Positions 52,827 through 63,961 of a DNA stretch of 64,000 bases are shown here, in pieces; positions within the stretch are counted from its first letter, which is position 1; each line of letters begins with the position of its first letter. The position numbers and the translations under genes are program-made. Origin of the DNA: Pectobacterium carotovorum (GTDB taxonomy: Bacteria > Pseudomonadota > Gammaproteobacteria > Enterobacterales > Enterobacteriaceae); assembly GCF_900129615.1 (NCBI RefSeq), contig NZ_FQWI01000007.1:224614-288613 (forward strand), read 5' to 3'. The notes beneath the pieces are model-generated. The model did no database searches. It saw only the letters and a list, made by a program, of their open reading frames with translations, and was not told the origin of the DNA.

Positions 52827-54695
52827 ATGAGCTCAGAACATAAACGTTCGCTTCCGGCTGTCACGCTGGCGGCCATCGGGGTGGTTTATGGAGATATAGG
52901 AACCAGCCCTCTTTATACGTTAAGGGAATGTTTATCAGGGCAGTTTGGTTTTGGGGTCGAACCTGACTCGGTCTTTGGTTTTCTTTCACTGATCTTTTGG
53001 CTGTTGGTTCTTGTTGTTTCGCTGAAATATCTGACCTATGTGATGCGTGCCGATAACGCAGGCGAAGGTGGGATTCTGACATTAATGTCGCTAGCCGGGC
53101 GCAATACCTCCGATCGCATGACGTCCGTGCTGGTTATCATGGGGTTGATCGGTGGCAGCTTCTTTTATGGGGAAGTCGTCATCACGCCTGCTATCTCGGT
53201 GATGTCGGCGATGGAAGGGCTGGAAATCGCCGCGCCGTCGATGGACAGCTATATCGTTCCGCTCTCGATTGTCGTCCTGACGTTACTGTTTATCATTCAA
53301 AAACACGGTACGGGTAGCGTCGGCAAGCTGTTTGCACCCGTGATGCTGATTTGGTTTTTAACGCTTGGCGTGCTGGGTGCGCGCAGCATTATCGCTAACC
53401 CCGAAGTCTTGCAGGCGTTGAACCCGATGTACGCCGTGCGCTTCTTTGTCGAGTATAAAGCGGTGTCGTTCTTCGCACTGGGGGCGGTGGTGCTGGCGAT
53501 TACCGGGGTCGAGGCGCTGTATGCCGATATGGGGCACTTCGGTAAATTCCCGATTCGTCTGGCCTGGTTTACGGTGGTGTTGCCGTCGCTGGTGTTAAAT
53601 TACTTCGGGCAGGGTGCGTTGCTGTTAAAAGACCCGGAAGCCATCAAAAACCCGTTCTTCCTGCTGGCGCCAGATTGGGCGCTGATTCCACTGATGATAT
53701 TGGCCACATTGGCGACAATCATTGCCTCGCAGGCAGTCATTTCCGGTGTTTTCTCCCTGACCCGTCAGGCGGTGCGGCTAGGCTATTTACCGCCGATGCG
53801 TATCGTCCACACGTCAGATATGGAGTCCGGTCAGATTTATATCCCTGCCATTAACTGGATGCTGTATATCGCCGTTGTCATCGTGATTGTCAGCTTTGAG
53901 CATTCGAGCAATCTGGCGGCGGCTTACGGGATTGCAGTAACGGGCACGATGGTAATTACCAGCATTCTGTTCTGTACGGTGGCAGTGAAGAACTGGCTCT
54001 GGAATCGCTATCTGGCGTGGGTTTTGCTGGCGGGCCTGCTGATTATTGACGTGCCTATGTTTTTGGCAAACGTAGTCAAGATCCTCTCTGGCGGCTGGCT
54101 GCCGCTGGCGCTGGGTATGGTGATGTTTATCATCATGACCACATGGAAAAGCGAGCGTTTCAGGCTGCTGCGCCGGTTGCATGAGCATGGTAACTCGCTG
54201 GATGCCATGATTGCGTCACTGGAGAAAACGCCGCCGACGCGTGTGCCAGGGACCGCCGTGTATTTCTCGCGTGCGACGCGCGTGATCCCGTTCGCGCTGT
54301 TACATAACCTCAAACATAACAAGATCCTGCATGAGCGCGTGGTGCTGTTGACCATGAGAACGGAGGATGCGCCCTATGTGCTGAACGCGCGTCGAGTGAC
54401 GGTTGAACAGCTTTCGCCGACGTTTTGGCGCGTGATTGCCAACTATGGCTGGCGTGAGACACCGGATGTGGAAGAGGTCTTTCAGCGCTGCTGGCAGGAT
54501 GGGTTAACCTGCCAAATGATGGAAACATCTTTCTTTATGTCTAATGAGTCGCTGATTATCGGTGAGCGCCCGTGGTATCTGCGCTTGCGCGGTAAGCTAT
54601 TCATGATGCTCAGCCGCAATGCGCTGCGGGCGGCGGATCAGTTTGAAATACCGCCGAACAGGCTGATTGAGCTGGGGATACAGGTCGAGATTTAA
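52827..54695 (+). CDS. kup: Low-affinity potassium transporter Kup
   Basis: Kup (TrkD) is a K+/H+ symporter in the inner membrane. The 622-residue protein has about 12 membrane helices in the first 430 residues, with the family signature [17 protein letters not shown] near residue 18, [16 protein letters not shown] and [15 protein letters not shown] cytoplasmic C-terminal domain ends at IELGIQVEI. Length equals E. coli Kup. An AGATAGGGTT ribosome-binding region precedes it. A repeat element follows. Confidence 0.97.
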   Translation: MSSEHKRSLPAVTLAAIGVVYGDIGTSPLYTLRECLSGQFGFGVEPDSVFGFLSLIFWLLVLVVSLKYLTYVMRADNAGEGGILTLMSLAGRNTSDRMTSVLVIMGLIGGSFFYGEVVITPAISVMSAMEGLEIAAPSMDSYIVPLSIVVLTLLFIIQKHGTGSVGKLFAPVMLIWFLTLGVLGARSIIANPEVLQALNPMYAVRFFVEYKAVSFFALGAVVLAITGVEALYADMGHFGKFPIRLAWFTVVLPSLVLNYFGQGALLLKDPEAIKNPFFLLAPDWALIPLMILATLATIIASQAVISGVFSLTRQAVRLGYLPPMRIVHTSDMESGQIYIPAINWMLYIAVVIVIVSFEHSSNLAAAYGIAVTGTMVITSILFCTVAVKNWLWNRYLAWVLLAGLLIIDVPMFLANVVKILSGGWLPLALGMVMFIIMTTWKSERFRLLRRLHEHGNSLDAMIASLEKTPPTRVPGTAVYFSRATRVIPFALLHNLKHNKILHERVVLLTMRTEDAPYVLNARRVTVEQLSPTFWRVIANYGWRETPDVEEVFQRCWQDGLTCQMMETSFFMSNESLIIGERPWYLRLRGKLFMMLSRNALRAADQFEIPPNRLIELGIQVEI

Positions 54696-54748
54696 GCGTT
54701 CCCACTAAATTATCTATCGTTAACACACTGACAGCGACTCGTTGTTTG

Positions 54749-54821
54749 TTATTAGGGAAACACGGGGATGAGGTTCCCGCAGGGATACCTCGCCCCGTGG
54801 TCGACCGTGTATCTCGATCTT
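54749..54821 (+). repeat. Extragenic palindromic repeat, copy B
   Basis: The element reads AGGGAAACACGGGGATGAGG ... CCCCGTGGTCGACCGTGTATCTCGATCTT and matches copy A at 22088-22146. The nested stem is CACGGGG/CCCCGTG (54761-54767 with 54793-54799) plus GAGGT/ACCTC (54770-54774 with 54787-54791). It begins about 57 bases after the kup stop, the same relative orientation and distance as copy A has to its upstream gene. Confidence 0.7.
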
Positions 54822-54846
54822 ACCCCAACGTAACGTCTAACAACCT

Positions 54847-56196
54847 TTACCAATTCACCGATACAATCAGCCCGCCTCCGGGCTGATTGGTGAACGTGAC
54901 CCGCATGTGGTGCAATTTAGCGATGTTGTTGACGATGGAAATCCCAAGACCGCTGCCGGATTTCTCTTGCCCCGGCGGGCGATAAAAGCGTTCGCCAATT
55001 CTTGCCAGCGCCTCCTCGCTAATGCCCGGTCCGTTATCGGCAACCTGAAAGCCGCGCTCTGTCAGCGTCAGGCTTACCGTTCCCCCTTCATAGCTGTAGC
55101 GGATAGCGTTATCCAGCAGATTGCGTACCAGCAGAGTCAGCAGCAGCGGGTGGCCCTGCCGGATAACCGGGGTGTCCGGTAAATCCAGCGTCAGTTCGAT
55201 ACCTGCGGTTTGCGCCGTGTGGTAGTGCGCGATCACCGCCTGTTGCAGTAGTTCATTGAACTGGACGGGCTGCATCCCTTCGGGGGACGATTCGGCATCC
55301 AACCGCGACAGCGTCAGGAGCTGATCCACCAGCCGTGTAGCCCGATCGATGCCTTTATCCAGATTGACCAGCGCATGGTGGCGCATGGCTTCATCATCAT
55401 GCGCCAGCTGTGCGACTTCGGTTTGGACTTTCAACGCTGCCAGCGGGCTACGCAATTCGTGAGCGGCATCGGAGGTAAAACGGCGTTCACGAACCAGCAT
55501 GTCGCTGATGCGGGAAAACAGATGGTTCAGCGCGTTGACCAACGGGCGAACTTCCTGCGGGATATGCTGCGTCGCCAGCGGTGTACTTTCGTCCGGTGAA
55601 CGCTGTTGAAGCTCGGCGGTAATGCGTTTTAGCGGCGAGAGCTCACGCGTTACCAGCCAGAACAGCAGCGCCAGCATGATCGGCAGGGCGAACAGCCAGG
55701 GCATCAGGTTGGTTTTTACAATATCCAGCGTCATGTCCTGACGGTATTCCCACTCTTGCCCGACAGCGATCACGTAACGATTATCTGCTGTCGTTAACCA
55801 GACGATGCGCCATGCGTCACTGTCATCGCGTAACCTGCCGTCGGTAAAGCCGTTTCGCTGGTAGTCAAAAATAAAATCTTTGCCGTTCTCACCATCATTC
55901 AACAACATCTTCCCGTCGCGAGTAAAAATGGCGAAGGCTAGAGCATCGTCGTCTTGCTTGCCTCGATCCTTATGTACCAGACTTTTGGTTTTGGGCAGAG
56001 AAGTCGACTGAATTCGCAATTCATCGGGGTTCATGGTGGCAAGACGTTTGGCAAACAGCATTTGCTGGGTATCAAATAGCTCATTGATGTTATGACGCGT
56101 TTGATACCACGAAAGCAGACTGGCAACGCCCCAGCAAATCAGCGTCAGCAGCGTAAAACCCGCAATCAGGCGTAAACGCAGGCTGAGTCGGTTCAT
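54847..56196 (-). CDS. qseC: Sensor histidine kinase QseC
   Basis: QseC is the membrane sensor kinase of the QseBC system, reported to respond to autoinducer-3 and catecholamines. The 449-residue protein has two membrane helices (about 10-30 and 160-180) around a periplasmic sensor with [18 protein letters not shown] and [14 protein letters not shown]. The H-box [15 protein letters not shown] has its phosphorylated His near 246, and the ATPase domain has [10 protein letters not shown] and GSGLGISIV. Length equals E. coli QseC. Its start overlaps the qseB stop by four bases. Confidence 0.95.
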   Translation of the reverse strand: MNRLSLRLRLIAGFTLLTLICWGVASLLSWYQTRHNINELFDTQQMLFAKRLATMNPDELRIQSTSLPKTKSLVHKDRGKQDDDALAFAIFTRDGKMLLNDGENGKDFIFDYQRNGFTDGRLRDDSDAWRIVWLTTADNRYVIAVGQEWEYRQDMTLDIVKTNLMPWLFALPIMLALLFWLVTRELSPLKRITAELQQRSPDESTPLATQHIPQEVRPLVNALNHLFSRISDMLVRERRFTSDAAHELRSPLAALKVQTEVAQLAHDDEAMRHHALVNLDKGIDRATRLVDQLLTLSRLDAESSPEGMQPVQFNELLQQAVIAHYHTAQTAGIELTLDLPDTPVIRQGHPLLLTLLVRNLLDNAIRYSYEGGTVSLTLTERGFQVADNGPGISEEALARIGERFYRPPGQEKSGSGLGISIVNNIAKLHHMRVTFTNQPGGGLIVSVNW

Positions 56197-56855
56197 GGTG
56201 CATCTCCCAGAATGTAGCCAACGCCATGCACGGTACGGATAAACCCACCACCCAGCTTTTTGCGCAGGTGGTGGATATGCACTTCTACCGCATTGCTGGA
56301 GACATCATCGTCCCACCCATAGAGCTTTTCTTCCAACTGCGCGCGTGTGAGTACGCGGTTTGGATTGAGCAAAAATAGTTCCAGTAATGCCAGTTCGCGA
56401 GACTTTAGTATCAGCGGTTCATTGTTAAGTGTGACGCTTCGCGATCCCGGCTCAAGGGAAACCGCACCGTGCGTTAATGTCGGTTGAAGTTGGCCGTGAC
56501 GACGGCGAATCAGCGCCTGAAGGCGAGCGGCCACTTCTGTCAGCGCAAAGGGCTTACATAAATAATCATCAGCACCTTGCTGTAGCCCTTCTACGCGCTG
56601 TTCCAACGCATCGCGGGCTGTCAAAATTAGCACCGGTTCGTCATGTCCCGCCTGACGCCACTGACGCAGAATATCCATCCCGTCCATGCCCGGCAGGCTG
56701 AGATCGAGCACCACCGCATCATAGGGGGCAGCCTTCAATGCAGCGGCACCCGCTTTACCTTCCATAAACCAGTCAATATTAAAGCCCAGTTTGTTTAACC
56801 CAGCTTTCAGGCCGTCACCAATCAAGCGATCGTCTTCGATTAACAATATTCTCAT
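56193..56855 (-). CDS. qseB: Response regulator QseB
   Basis: QseB is an OmpR-type response regulator. Its 220 residues include a receiver domain with phospho-acceptor Asp51 ([12 protein letters not shown]), switch Thr in LILTARD and Lys in CKPFA, and a C-terminal winged helix (residues 125-218, [13 protein letters not shown]). It matches E. coli QseB. It precedes qseC with an ATGA overlap and has a CTTAAG-N5-GTTAAG site upstream. Confidence 0.95.
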   Translation of the reverse strand: MRILLIEDDRLIGDGLKAGLNKLGFNIDWFMEGKAGAAALKAAPYDAVVLDLSLPGMDGMDILRQWRQAGHDEPVLILTARDALEQRVEGLQQGADDYLCKPFALTEVAARLQALIRRRHGQLQPTLTHGAVSLEPGSRSVTLNNEPLILKSRELALLELFLLNPNRVLTRAQLEEKLYGWDDDVSSNAVEVHIHHLRKKLGGGFIRTVHGVGYILGDAP

Positions 56856-56998
56856 GGGGGCCTCGCAGGGAATGCGCTGCTGTTGCGCTTATGTCTTTTC
56901 CGGTTTTATACGAAATAGAGAGGCGGTGTGTACAGGACAAATCGCTGAAATCGGGCGATTTCGGCAATATAAAAAAATAAGAAAGTAAACGCTGACTC

Positions 56999-57015
56999 CT
57001 TAAGATTCTGTTAAG
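56999..57015. promoter_or_regulatory. QseB/PmrA-type direct-repeat box
   Basis: CTTAAG-ATTCT-GTTAAG matches the CTTAA-N5-CTTAA consensus shared by QseB and PmrA. It lies in the divergent region between qseB and ygiW, about 100 bases before ygiW and 140 before qseB, so QseB may control both. Confidence 0.6.
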
Positions 57016-57113
57016 AACGGTTTGCTTTAATCCTTCCCGAAGACCGATTACTCCCGCAGGCTGACTGCGAAACCGTTGACTGTGAAGCAACAGAAAAAAT
57101 AAGGAAGGTAAAC

Positions 57114-57509
57114 ATGAAAAAAGCAGCTGCGTTACTTGCCATTACCGCTCTGGTTTCTGCGCCCGTATTTGCCGCACAAAGCGGCGGCGGTTTCGTCAAC
57201 CCAGAAACGCCTGCGGTTGGCACACATAAAGGGGGATTCATTGATCAACAGAGTTCCCTCACCACGGTAGATAAAGCTAAAGATTTGCGTGATGACAGTT
57301 GGGTGACGCTGAGCGGTAATATTGAAAAACGGATCGGTGATGAAAACTACCTGTTCCGCGACGCGACAGGCACGATGGAAGTCGAAATTGATCACAAACG
57401 CTGGAATGGTCAGATGGTTTCGCCCACCGACAAAGTGGAAATTCAGGGTGAACTGGATAAAGACTTCAATTCCGTCGAGCTGGATGTGAAGCAGATTCGC
57501 AAACTCTAA
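57114..57509 (+). CDS. ygiW: YgiW/VisP, periplasmic OB-fold protein
   Basis: The 131-residue protein is an OB-fold (BOF) periplasmic protein, called VisP in Salmonella, where it binds peptidoglycan and affects stress resistance and virulence. It has a Sec signal peptide (residues 1-20, cleaved after VFA) and the family segments GGGFV, DDSWVTLSGNIEKRIGDENYLFRDATGTM and VEIQGELDKD. Length matches E. coli YgiW (130). It is divergent from qseBC, as in Salmonella. AAGGAAGG serves as ribosome-binding site. Confidence 0.93.
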   Translation: MKKAAALLAITALVSAPVFAAQSGGGFVNPETPAVGTHKGGFIDQQSSLTTVDKAKDLRDDSWVTLSGNIEKRIGDENYLFRDATGTMEVEIDHKRWNGQMVSPTDKVEIQGELDKDFNSVELDVKQIRKL

Positions 57510-57531
57510 ATCGTTATCCTCAATTCCCTCG

Positions 57532-57554
57532 TGGCGGGCCGTTGCCCGCCATTT
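57532..57554 (+). terminator. Terminator after ygiW
   Basis: TGGCGGGC (57532-57539) and GCCCGCCA (57544-57551) form a perfect 8-bp stem with loop CGTT, followed by TTTCTCTATTTAT. Confidence 0.75.
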
Positions 57555-57607
57555 CTCTATTTATCAACCTTCTATAACGGCCTCTTGTTCTCTTTATTTT
57601 TTTGTTG

Positions 57608-57699
57608 GCGAAACGTTTCGATAGCGATCACATTTTTTTTATCTCTTCATTGCCTTTCTTGCTTCTTTTTCTAGAATGTTATTAGCGAAACGTTTCGCT
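57608..57699 (+). promoter_or_regulatory. Two RbsR operators upstream of rbsD
   Basis: AGCGAAACGTTTCGCT (57684-57699) is a perfect 16-base palindrome like the E. coli RbsR site. A second, CGAAACGTTTCG (57609-57620), is centred 77 bases upstream. A plausible -35/-10 pair (TTGCTT at about 57658, TATTAG at 57679) lies between, so the two sites may form a repression loop. A weak CRP-like TCACA sits at 57628. Confidence 0.7.
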
Positions 57700-57713
57700 G
57701 GTGGGGTGATAAG

Positions 57714-58133
57714 ATGAAAAAAGCAGCATTATTGAATTCAGATATTTCTTCCGTGATTTCTCGACTGGGGCATACCGATAGCCTTGTTATTGGTGATGCC
57801 GGTTTACCGATTCCTGAAACGACGACCCGTATCGATCTGGCGTTGACGCATAACGTGCCGACGTTCTTGCAGGTCGTTAGCGTTGTCACCAGCGAAATGC
57901 AGGTCGAGGCCGCTATTCTGGCGGAAGAGATTATTGAAAAGAACCCCGCAGTCCATGACGCATTACTCGATCAATTGAAGCAACTTGAACAACACCAGGG
58001 AAACTCAATTGCATTGCACTATGTTAGCCATGAAGAATTTAAAACCCAAAGCGGCAAAAGCCGGGCGATCATTCGCAGCGGAGAGTGTTCTCCGTATGCC
58101 AATGTCATCCTTTGTGCTGGCGTAACGTTCTGA
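57714..58133 (+). CDS. rbsD: D-ribose pyranase RbsD
   Basis: RbsD interconverts the pyranose and furanose forms of ribose so that RbsK can act. The 139-residue protein has the conserved His20 region ([17 protein letters not shown]), and its C-terminal [18 protein letters not shown] is diagnostic. Length equals E. coli RbsD. It is the first gene of rbsDACBKR, just downstream of the RbsR operator, with GGGGTG as the ribosome-binding site. Confidence 0.96.
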   Translation: MKKAALLNSDISSVISRLGHTDSLVIGDAGLPIPETTTRIDLALTHNVPTFLQVVSVVTSEMQVEAAILAEEIIEKNPAVHDALLDQLKQLEQHQGNSIALHYVSHEEFKTQSGKSRAIIRSGECSPYANVILCAGVTF

Positions 58134-58140
58134 GGCATCA

Positions 58141-59646
58141 ATGCAACCTTTACTGCAACTGCAAGGCATCACGAAATCTTTTCCCGGCGTTAAAGCGCTT
58201 TCCGGTGCGGCACTCAATGTCTATCCGGGAAAAGTGATGGCGCTGGTGGGCGAAAACGGTGCGGGCAAGTCCACCATGATGAAAGTCCTGACCGGGATCT
58301 ATCGTAAAGATGCTGGCAGCATTCATTTTCTGGGGCAAGAGGTAGATTTCAGCGGGCCGAAAGCGTCCCAGGAAGCAGGTATCGGTATTATCCATCAGGA
58401 ACTTAACCTGATTCCCCAACTCACGATTGCCGAGAATATCTTCCTTGGTCGTGAATTTACCAACCGCTTCGGTCGTATCGACTGGAACAAGATGTATGCG
58501 GAAGCCGATAAGCTGCTGAAGCGCCTTAATCTGCGCTATGACAGCCGTCGTATGGTCGGTGATTTATCGATTGGCGATCAGCAAATGGTAGAAATTGCCA
58601 AGGTGCTGAGCTTTGAATCGAAAGTCATCATCATGGATGAACCGACCGATGCCCTGACGGATACCGAAACCGCTTCGCTATTCAGCGTGATCAAAGAGCT
58701 GCAATCTCAGGGATGCGGCATTGTCTATATTTCCCACCGTCTGAAAGAAATCTTTGAAATCTGCGATGACATTACCGTGTTCCGCGATGGTCAGTTTATC
58801 GGCGAGCGTCCGGTCAGTGACTTAGAGGAAGATACGCTGATTGAAATGATGGTGGGCCGTAAGCTGGAAGATCAGTACCCGCGTTCGAATAAAGTGCCGG
58901 GAGAGGTTCGCCTTAAGGTGCAGAACCTGTCAGGGCCGGGCGTCGACAACGTCAGCTTTACGGTTCGGAAAGGCGAAATTCTGGGCGTTGCAGGGCTGAT
59001 GGGCGCGGGCCGTACCGAACTGATGAAGATTCTCTACGGCGCGCTGCCGCGAACTGGCGGCAATGTGACGCTGGATGGCCGTGACGTAGTGACCCGTAAA
59101 CCGCAGGATGGCTTGGCGAACGGCATAGTTTACATTTCCGAAGACCGCAAGCGCGATGGTCTGGTGCTGGGCATGTCGGTAAAAGAAAACATGTCCTTAA
59201 CCGCACTGCGCTATTTCAGCCATGCGGGCGGTCGCCTGAAACACGCCGAAGAGCAACTGACGGTTGCCGATTTTATTCGGCTGTTCAACGTGAAAACGCC
59301 TTCGATGGAGCAGCCTATCGGCCTGCTTTCCGGCGGTAATCAGCAGAAAGTGGCGATTGCCCGTGGCCTGATGACGCGCCCAAATGTCCTGATCCTCGAT
59401 GAACCGACGCGTGGCGTCGATGTCGGGGCGAAGAAAGAGATTTACCAGTTAATCAATCAATTCAAAGAAGAAGGGCTGAGCATCATATTGGTGTCATCCG
59501 AAATGCCCGAAGTCTTGGGAATGAGCGATCGCATCATTGTGATGCATGAAGGGCGCTTGAGCGGTGATTTCCCTATTGAGCAAGCAACCCAGGAAGCACT
59601 GATGGCCGCGGCCGTTGGTAAGCAATACGGCGCAAAGCAGGAGTAA
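58141..59646 (+). CDS. rbsA: Ribose ABC transporter ATPase RbsA
   Basis: RbsA is the double-domain ATPase of the ribose importer. In the 501-residue protein the first domain has an intact Walker A ([12 protein letters not shown], about 37-48), LSIGDQQ and Walker B ([10 protein letters not shown]). The second has the usual degenerate Walker A ([10 protein letters not shown]) and the signature LSGGNQQKV, as in other family members. Length equals E. coli RbsA. It is eight bases from rbsD. Confidence 0.97.
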   Translation: MQPLLQLQGITKSFPGVKALSGAALNVYPGKVMALVGENGAGKSTMMKVLTGIYRKDAGSIHFLGQEVDFSGPKASQEAGIGIIHQELNLIPQLTIAENIFLGREFTNRFGRIDWNKMYAEADKLLKRLNLRYDSRRMVGDLSIGDQQMVEIAKVLSFESKVIIMDEPTDALTDTETASLFSVIKELQSQGCGIVYISHRLKEIFEICDDITVFRDGQFIGERPVSDLEEDTLIEMMVGRKLEDQYPRSNKVPGEVRLKVQNLSGPGVDNVSFTVRKGEILGVAGLMGAGRTELMKILYGALPRTGGNVTLDGRDVVTRKPQDGLANGIVYISEDRKRDGLVLGMSVKENMSLTALRYFSHAGGRLKHAEEQLTVADFIRLFNVKTPSMEQPIGLLSGGNQQKVAIARGLMTRPNVLILDEPTRGVDVGAKKEIYQLINQFKEEGLSIILVSSEMPEVLGMSDRIIVMHEGRLSGDFPIEQATQEALMAAAVGKQYGAKQE

Positions 59647-59653
59647 GTCAGAC

Positions 59654-60622
59654 ATGAGTTCTCAATCTATCGCGGCAAAACGCTGGTTCAGCAAAGAGTG
59701 GTTACTGGAGCAGAAATCGCTGATCGCGCTCCTGATCCTGATTGCGGTTGTGTCCGCCATGAGCCCTAACTTTTTTACCCTGAACAACCTGTTCAATATT
59801 CTTCAGCAGACGTCGGTGAACGCCATCATGGCAGTTGGCATGACGCTGGTGATTCTGACCTCGGGCATCGATTTGTCGGTGGGTTCACTGCTGGCATTGA
59901 CCGGTGCCGTAGCGGCTTCCATCGTCGGGCTTGAAGTCAATGCGCTGGTGGCGGTGTTTGGCGCGCTGGCGCTGGGTGCGCTGATTGGTGCGGGTACAGG
60001 GGTCATTGTATCTAAAGGCAAAGTGCAGGCGTTTATTGCCACGTTGGTCATGATGCTGTTACTTCGCGGTGTGACGATGGTCTATACCAATGGTAGCCCG
60101 GTGAATACCGGCTTTTCCGACGTGGCAGATGCATTTGGTTGGTTTGGTATCGGTCGTCCACTGGGGATTCCGACGCCAATCTGGATCATGGCTATCGTGT
60201 TCGCGGCAGCCTGGTACATGTTGCACCATACGCGTCTGGGGCGCTATATCTATGCGCTGGGCGGCAACGAGTCTGCCACCCGTTTGTCCGGCATCAGCGT
60301 TGATAGAGTCAAGATTATTGTCTATTCCCTGTGTGGGCTGTTGTCTGCACTGGCGGGAATTATCGAAGTCGCACGTTTGTCCTCTGCACAGCCGACGGCG
60401 GGTACAGGGTATGAGCTGGATGCTATCGCGGCTGTAGTATTGGGCGGCACCAGTCTGGCTGGAGGAAAAGGGCGTATCGTTGGTACGTTGATCGGCGCAC
60501 TTATCCTTGGTTTCCTCAACAACGGACTGAATTTATTAGGTGTTTCTTCTTACTACCAAATGATCGTTAAAGCAGTCGTCATTTTGCTGGCGGTTCTGGT
60601 AGATAACAAAAGCAGTAAATAA
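59654..60622 (+). CDS. rbsC: Ribose ABC transporter permease RbsC
   Basis: RbsC is the membrane channel of the ribose importer. The start at 59654 (MSSQSIAAKRW) gives 322 residues, close to E. coli RbsC (321), and the upstream frame overlapping rbsA is excluded. About 10 hydrophobic helices are visible, with NALVAVFGALALGALIGAGTGVI and the ATPase-contact region ALGGNESATRLSGISVDRVKI. It lies eight bases after rbsA. Confidence 0.96.
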   Translation: MSSQSIAAKRWFSKEWLLEQKSLIALLILIAVVSAMSPNFFTLNNLFNILQQTSVNAIMAVGMTLVILTSGIDLSVGSLLALTGAVAASIVGLEVNALVAVFGALALGALIGAGTGVIVSKGKVQAFIATLVMMLLLRGVTMVYTNGSPVNTGFSDVADAFGWFGIGRPLGIPTPIWIMAIVFAAAWYMLHHTRLGRYIYALGGNESATRLSGISVDRVKIIVYSLCGLLSALAGIIEVARLSSAQPTAGTGYELDAIAAVVLGGTSLAGGKGRIVGTLIGALILGFLNNGLNLLGVSSYYQMIVKAVVILLAVLVDNKSSK

Positions 60623-60647
60623 CCTTCATTCACACAGGAATTGAGTT

Positions 60648-61535
60648 ATGAATATGAAAAAGCTGGCTACTCTGGTTTCCGCTGTTGCGCTGAGCGCGAC
60701 TGTCAGTGCTAATGCTTTGGCCAAAGATACGGTTGCTCTGGTGGTTTCTACGCTGAATAACCCGTTCTTTGTTTCAATGAAAGAGGGTGCACAGAAAGAA
60801 GCCGACAAGCTGGGTTACGAGCTGATTGTACTGGACTCCCAGAATAACCCAGCAAAAGAACTGGCTAACGTTCAGGATTTGACGGTGCGTGGAACCAAAG
60901 TTCTGCTGATCAACCCGACCGATTCTGATGCGGTAGGTAATGCGATTAAAATGGCCAATCAGGCCAAGATCCCTGTTATTACGCTGGACCGCGTTGCCAG
61001 CAGTGGTGAAGTGGTGAGCCACGTTGCTTCTGATAACGCCTTCGGCGGTAAAGTTGCCGGTGACTTCATTGCCAAGAAATTGGGTGAAGGCGCTAAAGTG
61101 ATTCAGTTGGAAGGCATCGCTGGAACGTCTGCCGCGCGCGAGCGTGGGGCAGGCTTCATGAAATCTGCTGAGAAAAATAAATTCGCTATGCTGGCCAGCC
61201 AACCGGCTGACTTCGACCGTACTAAAGGGCTGAACGTGATGCAGAACCTGCTGACCGCGCACCCTGACGTTCAGGCCGTATTTGCTCAGAACGATGAAAT
61301 GGCGTTGGGTGCACTGCGTGCACTGCAAACCGCAGGCAAAACAGATGTGCTGGTTGTCGGCTTTGACGGCACTCAGGATGGCGTGAAGGCCGTTGAGTCA
61401 GGCAAGCTGGCTGCAACTGTTGCTCAGCGTCCTGATCAGATCGGTGTGATCGGTATCGAAACGGCTGCGAAAGTACTGAAAGGTGAAAAAACGCAGGCCA
61501 TCATTCCGGTTGACCTTAAGCTGGTAGCAAAATAA
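60648..61535 (+). CDS. rbsB: Ribose-binding protein RbsB
   Basis: RbsB binds ribose in the periplasm for RbsAC and for chemotaxis through Trg. The 295-residue precursor has a signal peptide of about 25 residues ([20 protein letters not shown]...ALA). The mature part has [35 protein letters not shown] and [16 protein letters not shown]. Length matches E. coli RbsB (296). Stem 61557-61579 follows. Confidence 0.97.
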   Translation: MNMKKLATLVSAVALSATVSANALAKDTVALVVSTLNNPFFVSMKEGAQKEADKLGYELIVLDSQNNPAKELANVQDLTVRGTKVLLINPTDSDAVGNAIKMANQAKIPVITLDRVASSGEVVSHVASDNAFGGKVAGDFIAKKLGEGAKVIQLEGIAGTSAARERGAGFMKSAEKNKFAMLASQPADFDRTKGLNVMQNLLTAHPDVQAVFAQNDEMALGALRALQTAGKTDVLVVGFDGTQDGVKAVESGKLAATVAQRPDQIGVIGIETAAKVLKGEKTQAIIPVDLKLVAK

Positions 61536-61556
61536 TTAAAGAATAAAGCAGGGCTC

Positions 61557-61579
61557 GCGCCACCCGTTTGTGGTGGCGC
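61557..61579 (+). other. Hairpin between rbsB and rbsK
   Basis: GCGCCACC (61557-61564) pairs with GGTGGCGC (61572-61579), loop of seven. It is followed by ATTATT rather than a T-run. It likely lets RbsB be made in excess of RbsK and RbsR. Confidence 0.55.
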
Positions 61580-61606
61580 ATTATTAACGTAGCGGGATTC
61601 GACATA

Positions 61607-62533
61607 ATGAAAACGGGTAAGCTGGTGGTGCTGGGCAGTATTAATGCTGACCATATTCTCAATCTTGAGCAATTTCCCCGCCCGGGCGAAACGGTGATCG
61701 GTGAGCAATATAGCGTTGCTTTCGGTGGGAAAGGTGCCAATCAGGCCGTTGCCGCTGGTCGAAGTGGTGCAGACATCGCTTTTATTGCCTGCGTCGGAGA
61801 AGACGATATCGGTACCCGCATTTGCCAGCAGCTATCCAAGGATAATATTGATGTTTCCGCCGTTGAGGCTATCTCCGGGGAAACAACCGGCGTTGCGCTG
61901 ATTTTTGTTAACGCCGACGCTGAGAACATGATTGCGATTAACGCAGGCGCAAATGCTGCTGTGTCGCCTGATTACCTTGATCGTCATCAGCAACACATTA
62001 TTGATGCTTCTGCGTTGCTTATGCAGCTTGAGTCGCCGTTGGAAACGGTTATTGCGGCCGCTAAACTCGCGCATGAACACCAAACAAAAGTGATTCTGAA
62101 CCCCGCCCCTGCTCGTGAACTGCCCGATGAACTGTTATCGCTGGTCAATATGATCACGCCGAATGAAACCGAAGCACAGTTCCTGACGGGAATTACCGTT
62201 GAGACGGAAGACGATGCGGCTCGTGCAGCACAGGTTCTACACGATAAAGGCATTGAAACGGTTCTCATCACATTGGGTAGCCGTGGCGTATGGTTAAGTG
62301 AAAACGGTCAGGGGCAGCGAATTCCGGGATATCGTGTAAAAGCCGTGGATACTATCGCCGCTGGAGATACCTTTAATGGTGCGTTAGTGACTGCATTGCT
62401 GGAAAATAAACCCATGTCCTCCGCAGTAAAATTTGCCCATGCGGCAGCTGCGATAGCCGTTACTCGCCGAGGTGCTCAGCCCTCTGTCCCGTGGCGTGAA
62501 GAGATCGACGCATTTTTGCAAACCCAGGGGTGA
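61607..62533 (+). CDS. rbsK: Ribokinase RbsK
   Basis: RbsK phosphorylates ribose to ribose-5-phosphate. The start at 61607 (MKTGKLVVLGSINADHI) gives 308 residues; a longer frame has no match. PfkB-family signatures are FGGKGANQAVAAGRSGA near residue 40 and DTIAAGDTFNGALV with the catalytic Asp near 255. It is near E. coli RbsK (309), and rbsR begins three bases after its stop. Confidence 0.96.
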   Translation: MKTGKLVVLGSINADHILNLEQFPRPGETVIGEQYSVAFGGKGANQAVAAGRSGADIAFIACVGEDDIGTRICQQLSKDNIDVSAVEAISGETTGVALIFVNADAENMIAINAGANAAVSPDYLDRHQQHIIDASALLMQLESPLETVIAAAKLAHEHQTKVILNPAPARELPDELLSLVNMITPNETEAQFLTGITVETEDDAARAAQVLHDKGIETVLITLGSRGVWLSENGQGQRIPGYRVKAVDTIAAGDTFNGALVTALLENKPMSSAVKFAHAAAAIAVTRRGAQPSVPWREEIDAFLQTQG

Positions 62534-62536
62534 TCT

Positions 62537-63532
62537 TTGGCCACCATGAAAGATGTCGCCCGTCTTGCGGGCGTTTCTACTTCTACCGTATCTCACGTCA
62601 TTAATAACAATCGCTTTGTCAGCGATACCATTCGCGAAAAAGTGATGAAGGCCGTTGAGGATCTCAACTATGCGCCGTCTGCGCTGGCCAGAAGTCTGAA
62701 AATAAACCAGACCCGCACCATAGGTATGTTGCTCACTGCCAGTAATAACCCGTTTTATGCCGAAGTGGTTCGTGGCGTAGAGCGCTGCTGTTATGAGCGA
62801 GGCTATAGCCTGATTCTGTGCAACACCGAAGGCGATCGCGACAGAATGAGCCATAGTCTCGAAACGCTGCTGCAAAAGCGGGTCGACGGCGTACTATTGA
62901 TGTGCACTGAAAACCATCGCCCTTTGCCTGAAATGATGAGCCGCTATCCTTCTATACCTATGGTTATGATGGATTGGGCACCTTTTGAAGGCGTCATGGA
63001 CGTTATTAAAGATAACTCTCTGCTCGGTGGGGAGATCGCGACCAATTATCTCATTTCTCGTGGCTATAAAAAGATAGCCTGCATTGCGGGTCCGAAAGAT
63101 AAGACGACCGCCTATAACCGATTAGAAGGTTATCGACAGGCGATGCAGCTCGCTGGGCTATTCATTCCTGCTGACTATGAAATTTTCGGCGATTTTGAGT
63201 TTGAAGCGGGCTATCGCGCTATGCAGCAGTTGTTAGCGCTGGAAGATAAACCTGAAGCGGTGTTCACCAGTAACGATGCGATGGCCGTTGGCGTTTACCA
63301 TGCGCTTTATCAGGCTGGGCTTTCTATTCCGCAAGACATGGCTGTTATTGGTTACGATGACATTGAACTGGCCCGCTACATGTCTCCACCTCTAACTACG
63401 GTTCACCAACCTAAAGATGAACTCGGCGAATTAGCGGTGGATACACTTTTGTATCGTCTGGAACATCCCAATACTGAACCTAATGCGCTGGTGTTGACGC
63501 CGGAATTAATGGTACGCCAGTCTGTCCGATGA
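62537..63532 (+). CDS. rbsR: Ribose operon repressor RbsR
   Basis: RbsR is the LacI-family repressor of the operon, released by ribose. The 331-residue protein begins with TTG ([27 protein letters not shown]), giving the LacI helix-turn-helix, and continues with a periplasmic-binding-protein fold ([51 protein letters not shown]). Length matches E. coli RbsR (330). It closes the operon and probably binds the two dyads before rbsD. Confidence 0.95.
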   Translation: MATMKDVARLAGVSTSTVSHVINNNRFVSDTIREKVMKAVEDLNYAPSALARSLKINQTRTIGMLLTASNNPFYAEVVRGVERCCYERGYSLILCNTEGDRDRMSHSLETLLQKRVDGVLLMCTENHRPLPEMMSRYPSIPMVMMDWAPFEGVMDVIKDNSLLGGEIATNYLISRGYKKIACIAGPKDKTTAYNRLEGYRQAMQLAGLFIPADYEIFGDFEFEAGYRAMQQLLALEDKPEAVFTSNDAMAVGVYHALYQAGLSIPQDMAVIGYDDIELARYMSPPLTTVHQPKDELGELAVDTLLYRLEHPNTEPNALVLTPELMVRQSVR

Positions 63533-63961
63533 GGTTTTCTCTCAATTAGCGGCGAAAAATCCGGCATAACGGCGTCTTTTAATGCGCTTTGCTGAAAAAA
63601 TCCCCACTCGGTAATTTTTTTGCATTTAGCGCTTGTCAGTGGCCGAGAAGTCCCTATAATGCGCCTCCACTGACACGGCAACAGCGACACGCGGTTGTGG
63701 TGACAGGAAAAAAGATTCAACGAAGGCGGTCAGTAATGACTTGACTTCACAGCGGAAAAGCATAGTATATGCAGCCCGCGCCACCGATGAAGTGGCACTG
63801 CTCTTTAACAATTTAATCAGACAATCTGTGTGGGCACTCACAAGACCGTATCTTAACGATATAAAAAAGTCTTGAAGAGTGAACAACAGTAAATTCATTA
63901 CGAATAAACAGTTTTAATTCTTTGAGCATCGCTGGCGAGTTCAGCAAATCAAACAAATCTT
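63533..63961 (+). promoter_or_regulatory. rRNA operon promoter and leader region
   Basis: P1 has TTGTCA (63633-63638), a 16-base spacer and TATAAT (63655-63660), followed by GC-rich GCGCC, the discriminator typical of stringent control. An AT-rich run with TTTTTTT (about 63615-63621) upstream resembles an UP element. P2 has TTGACT (63741-63746) and TAGTAT (63763-63768) with a 16-base spacer. A boxA antiterminator (TGCTCTTTAACAA) is at 63799-63811, and the leader that follows matches E. coli. Confidence 0.9.
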
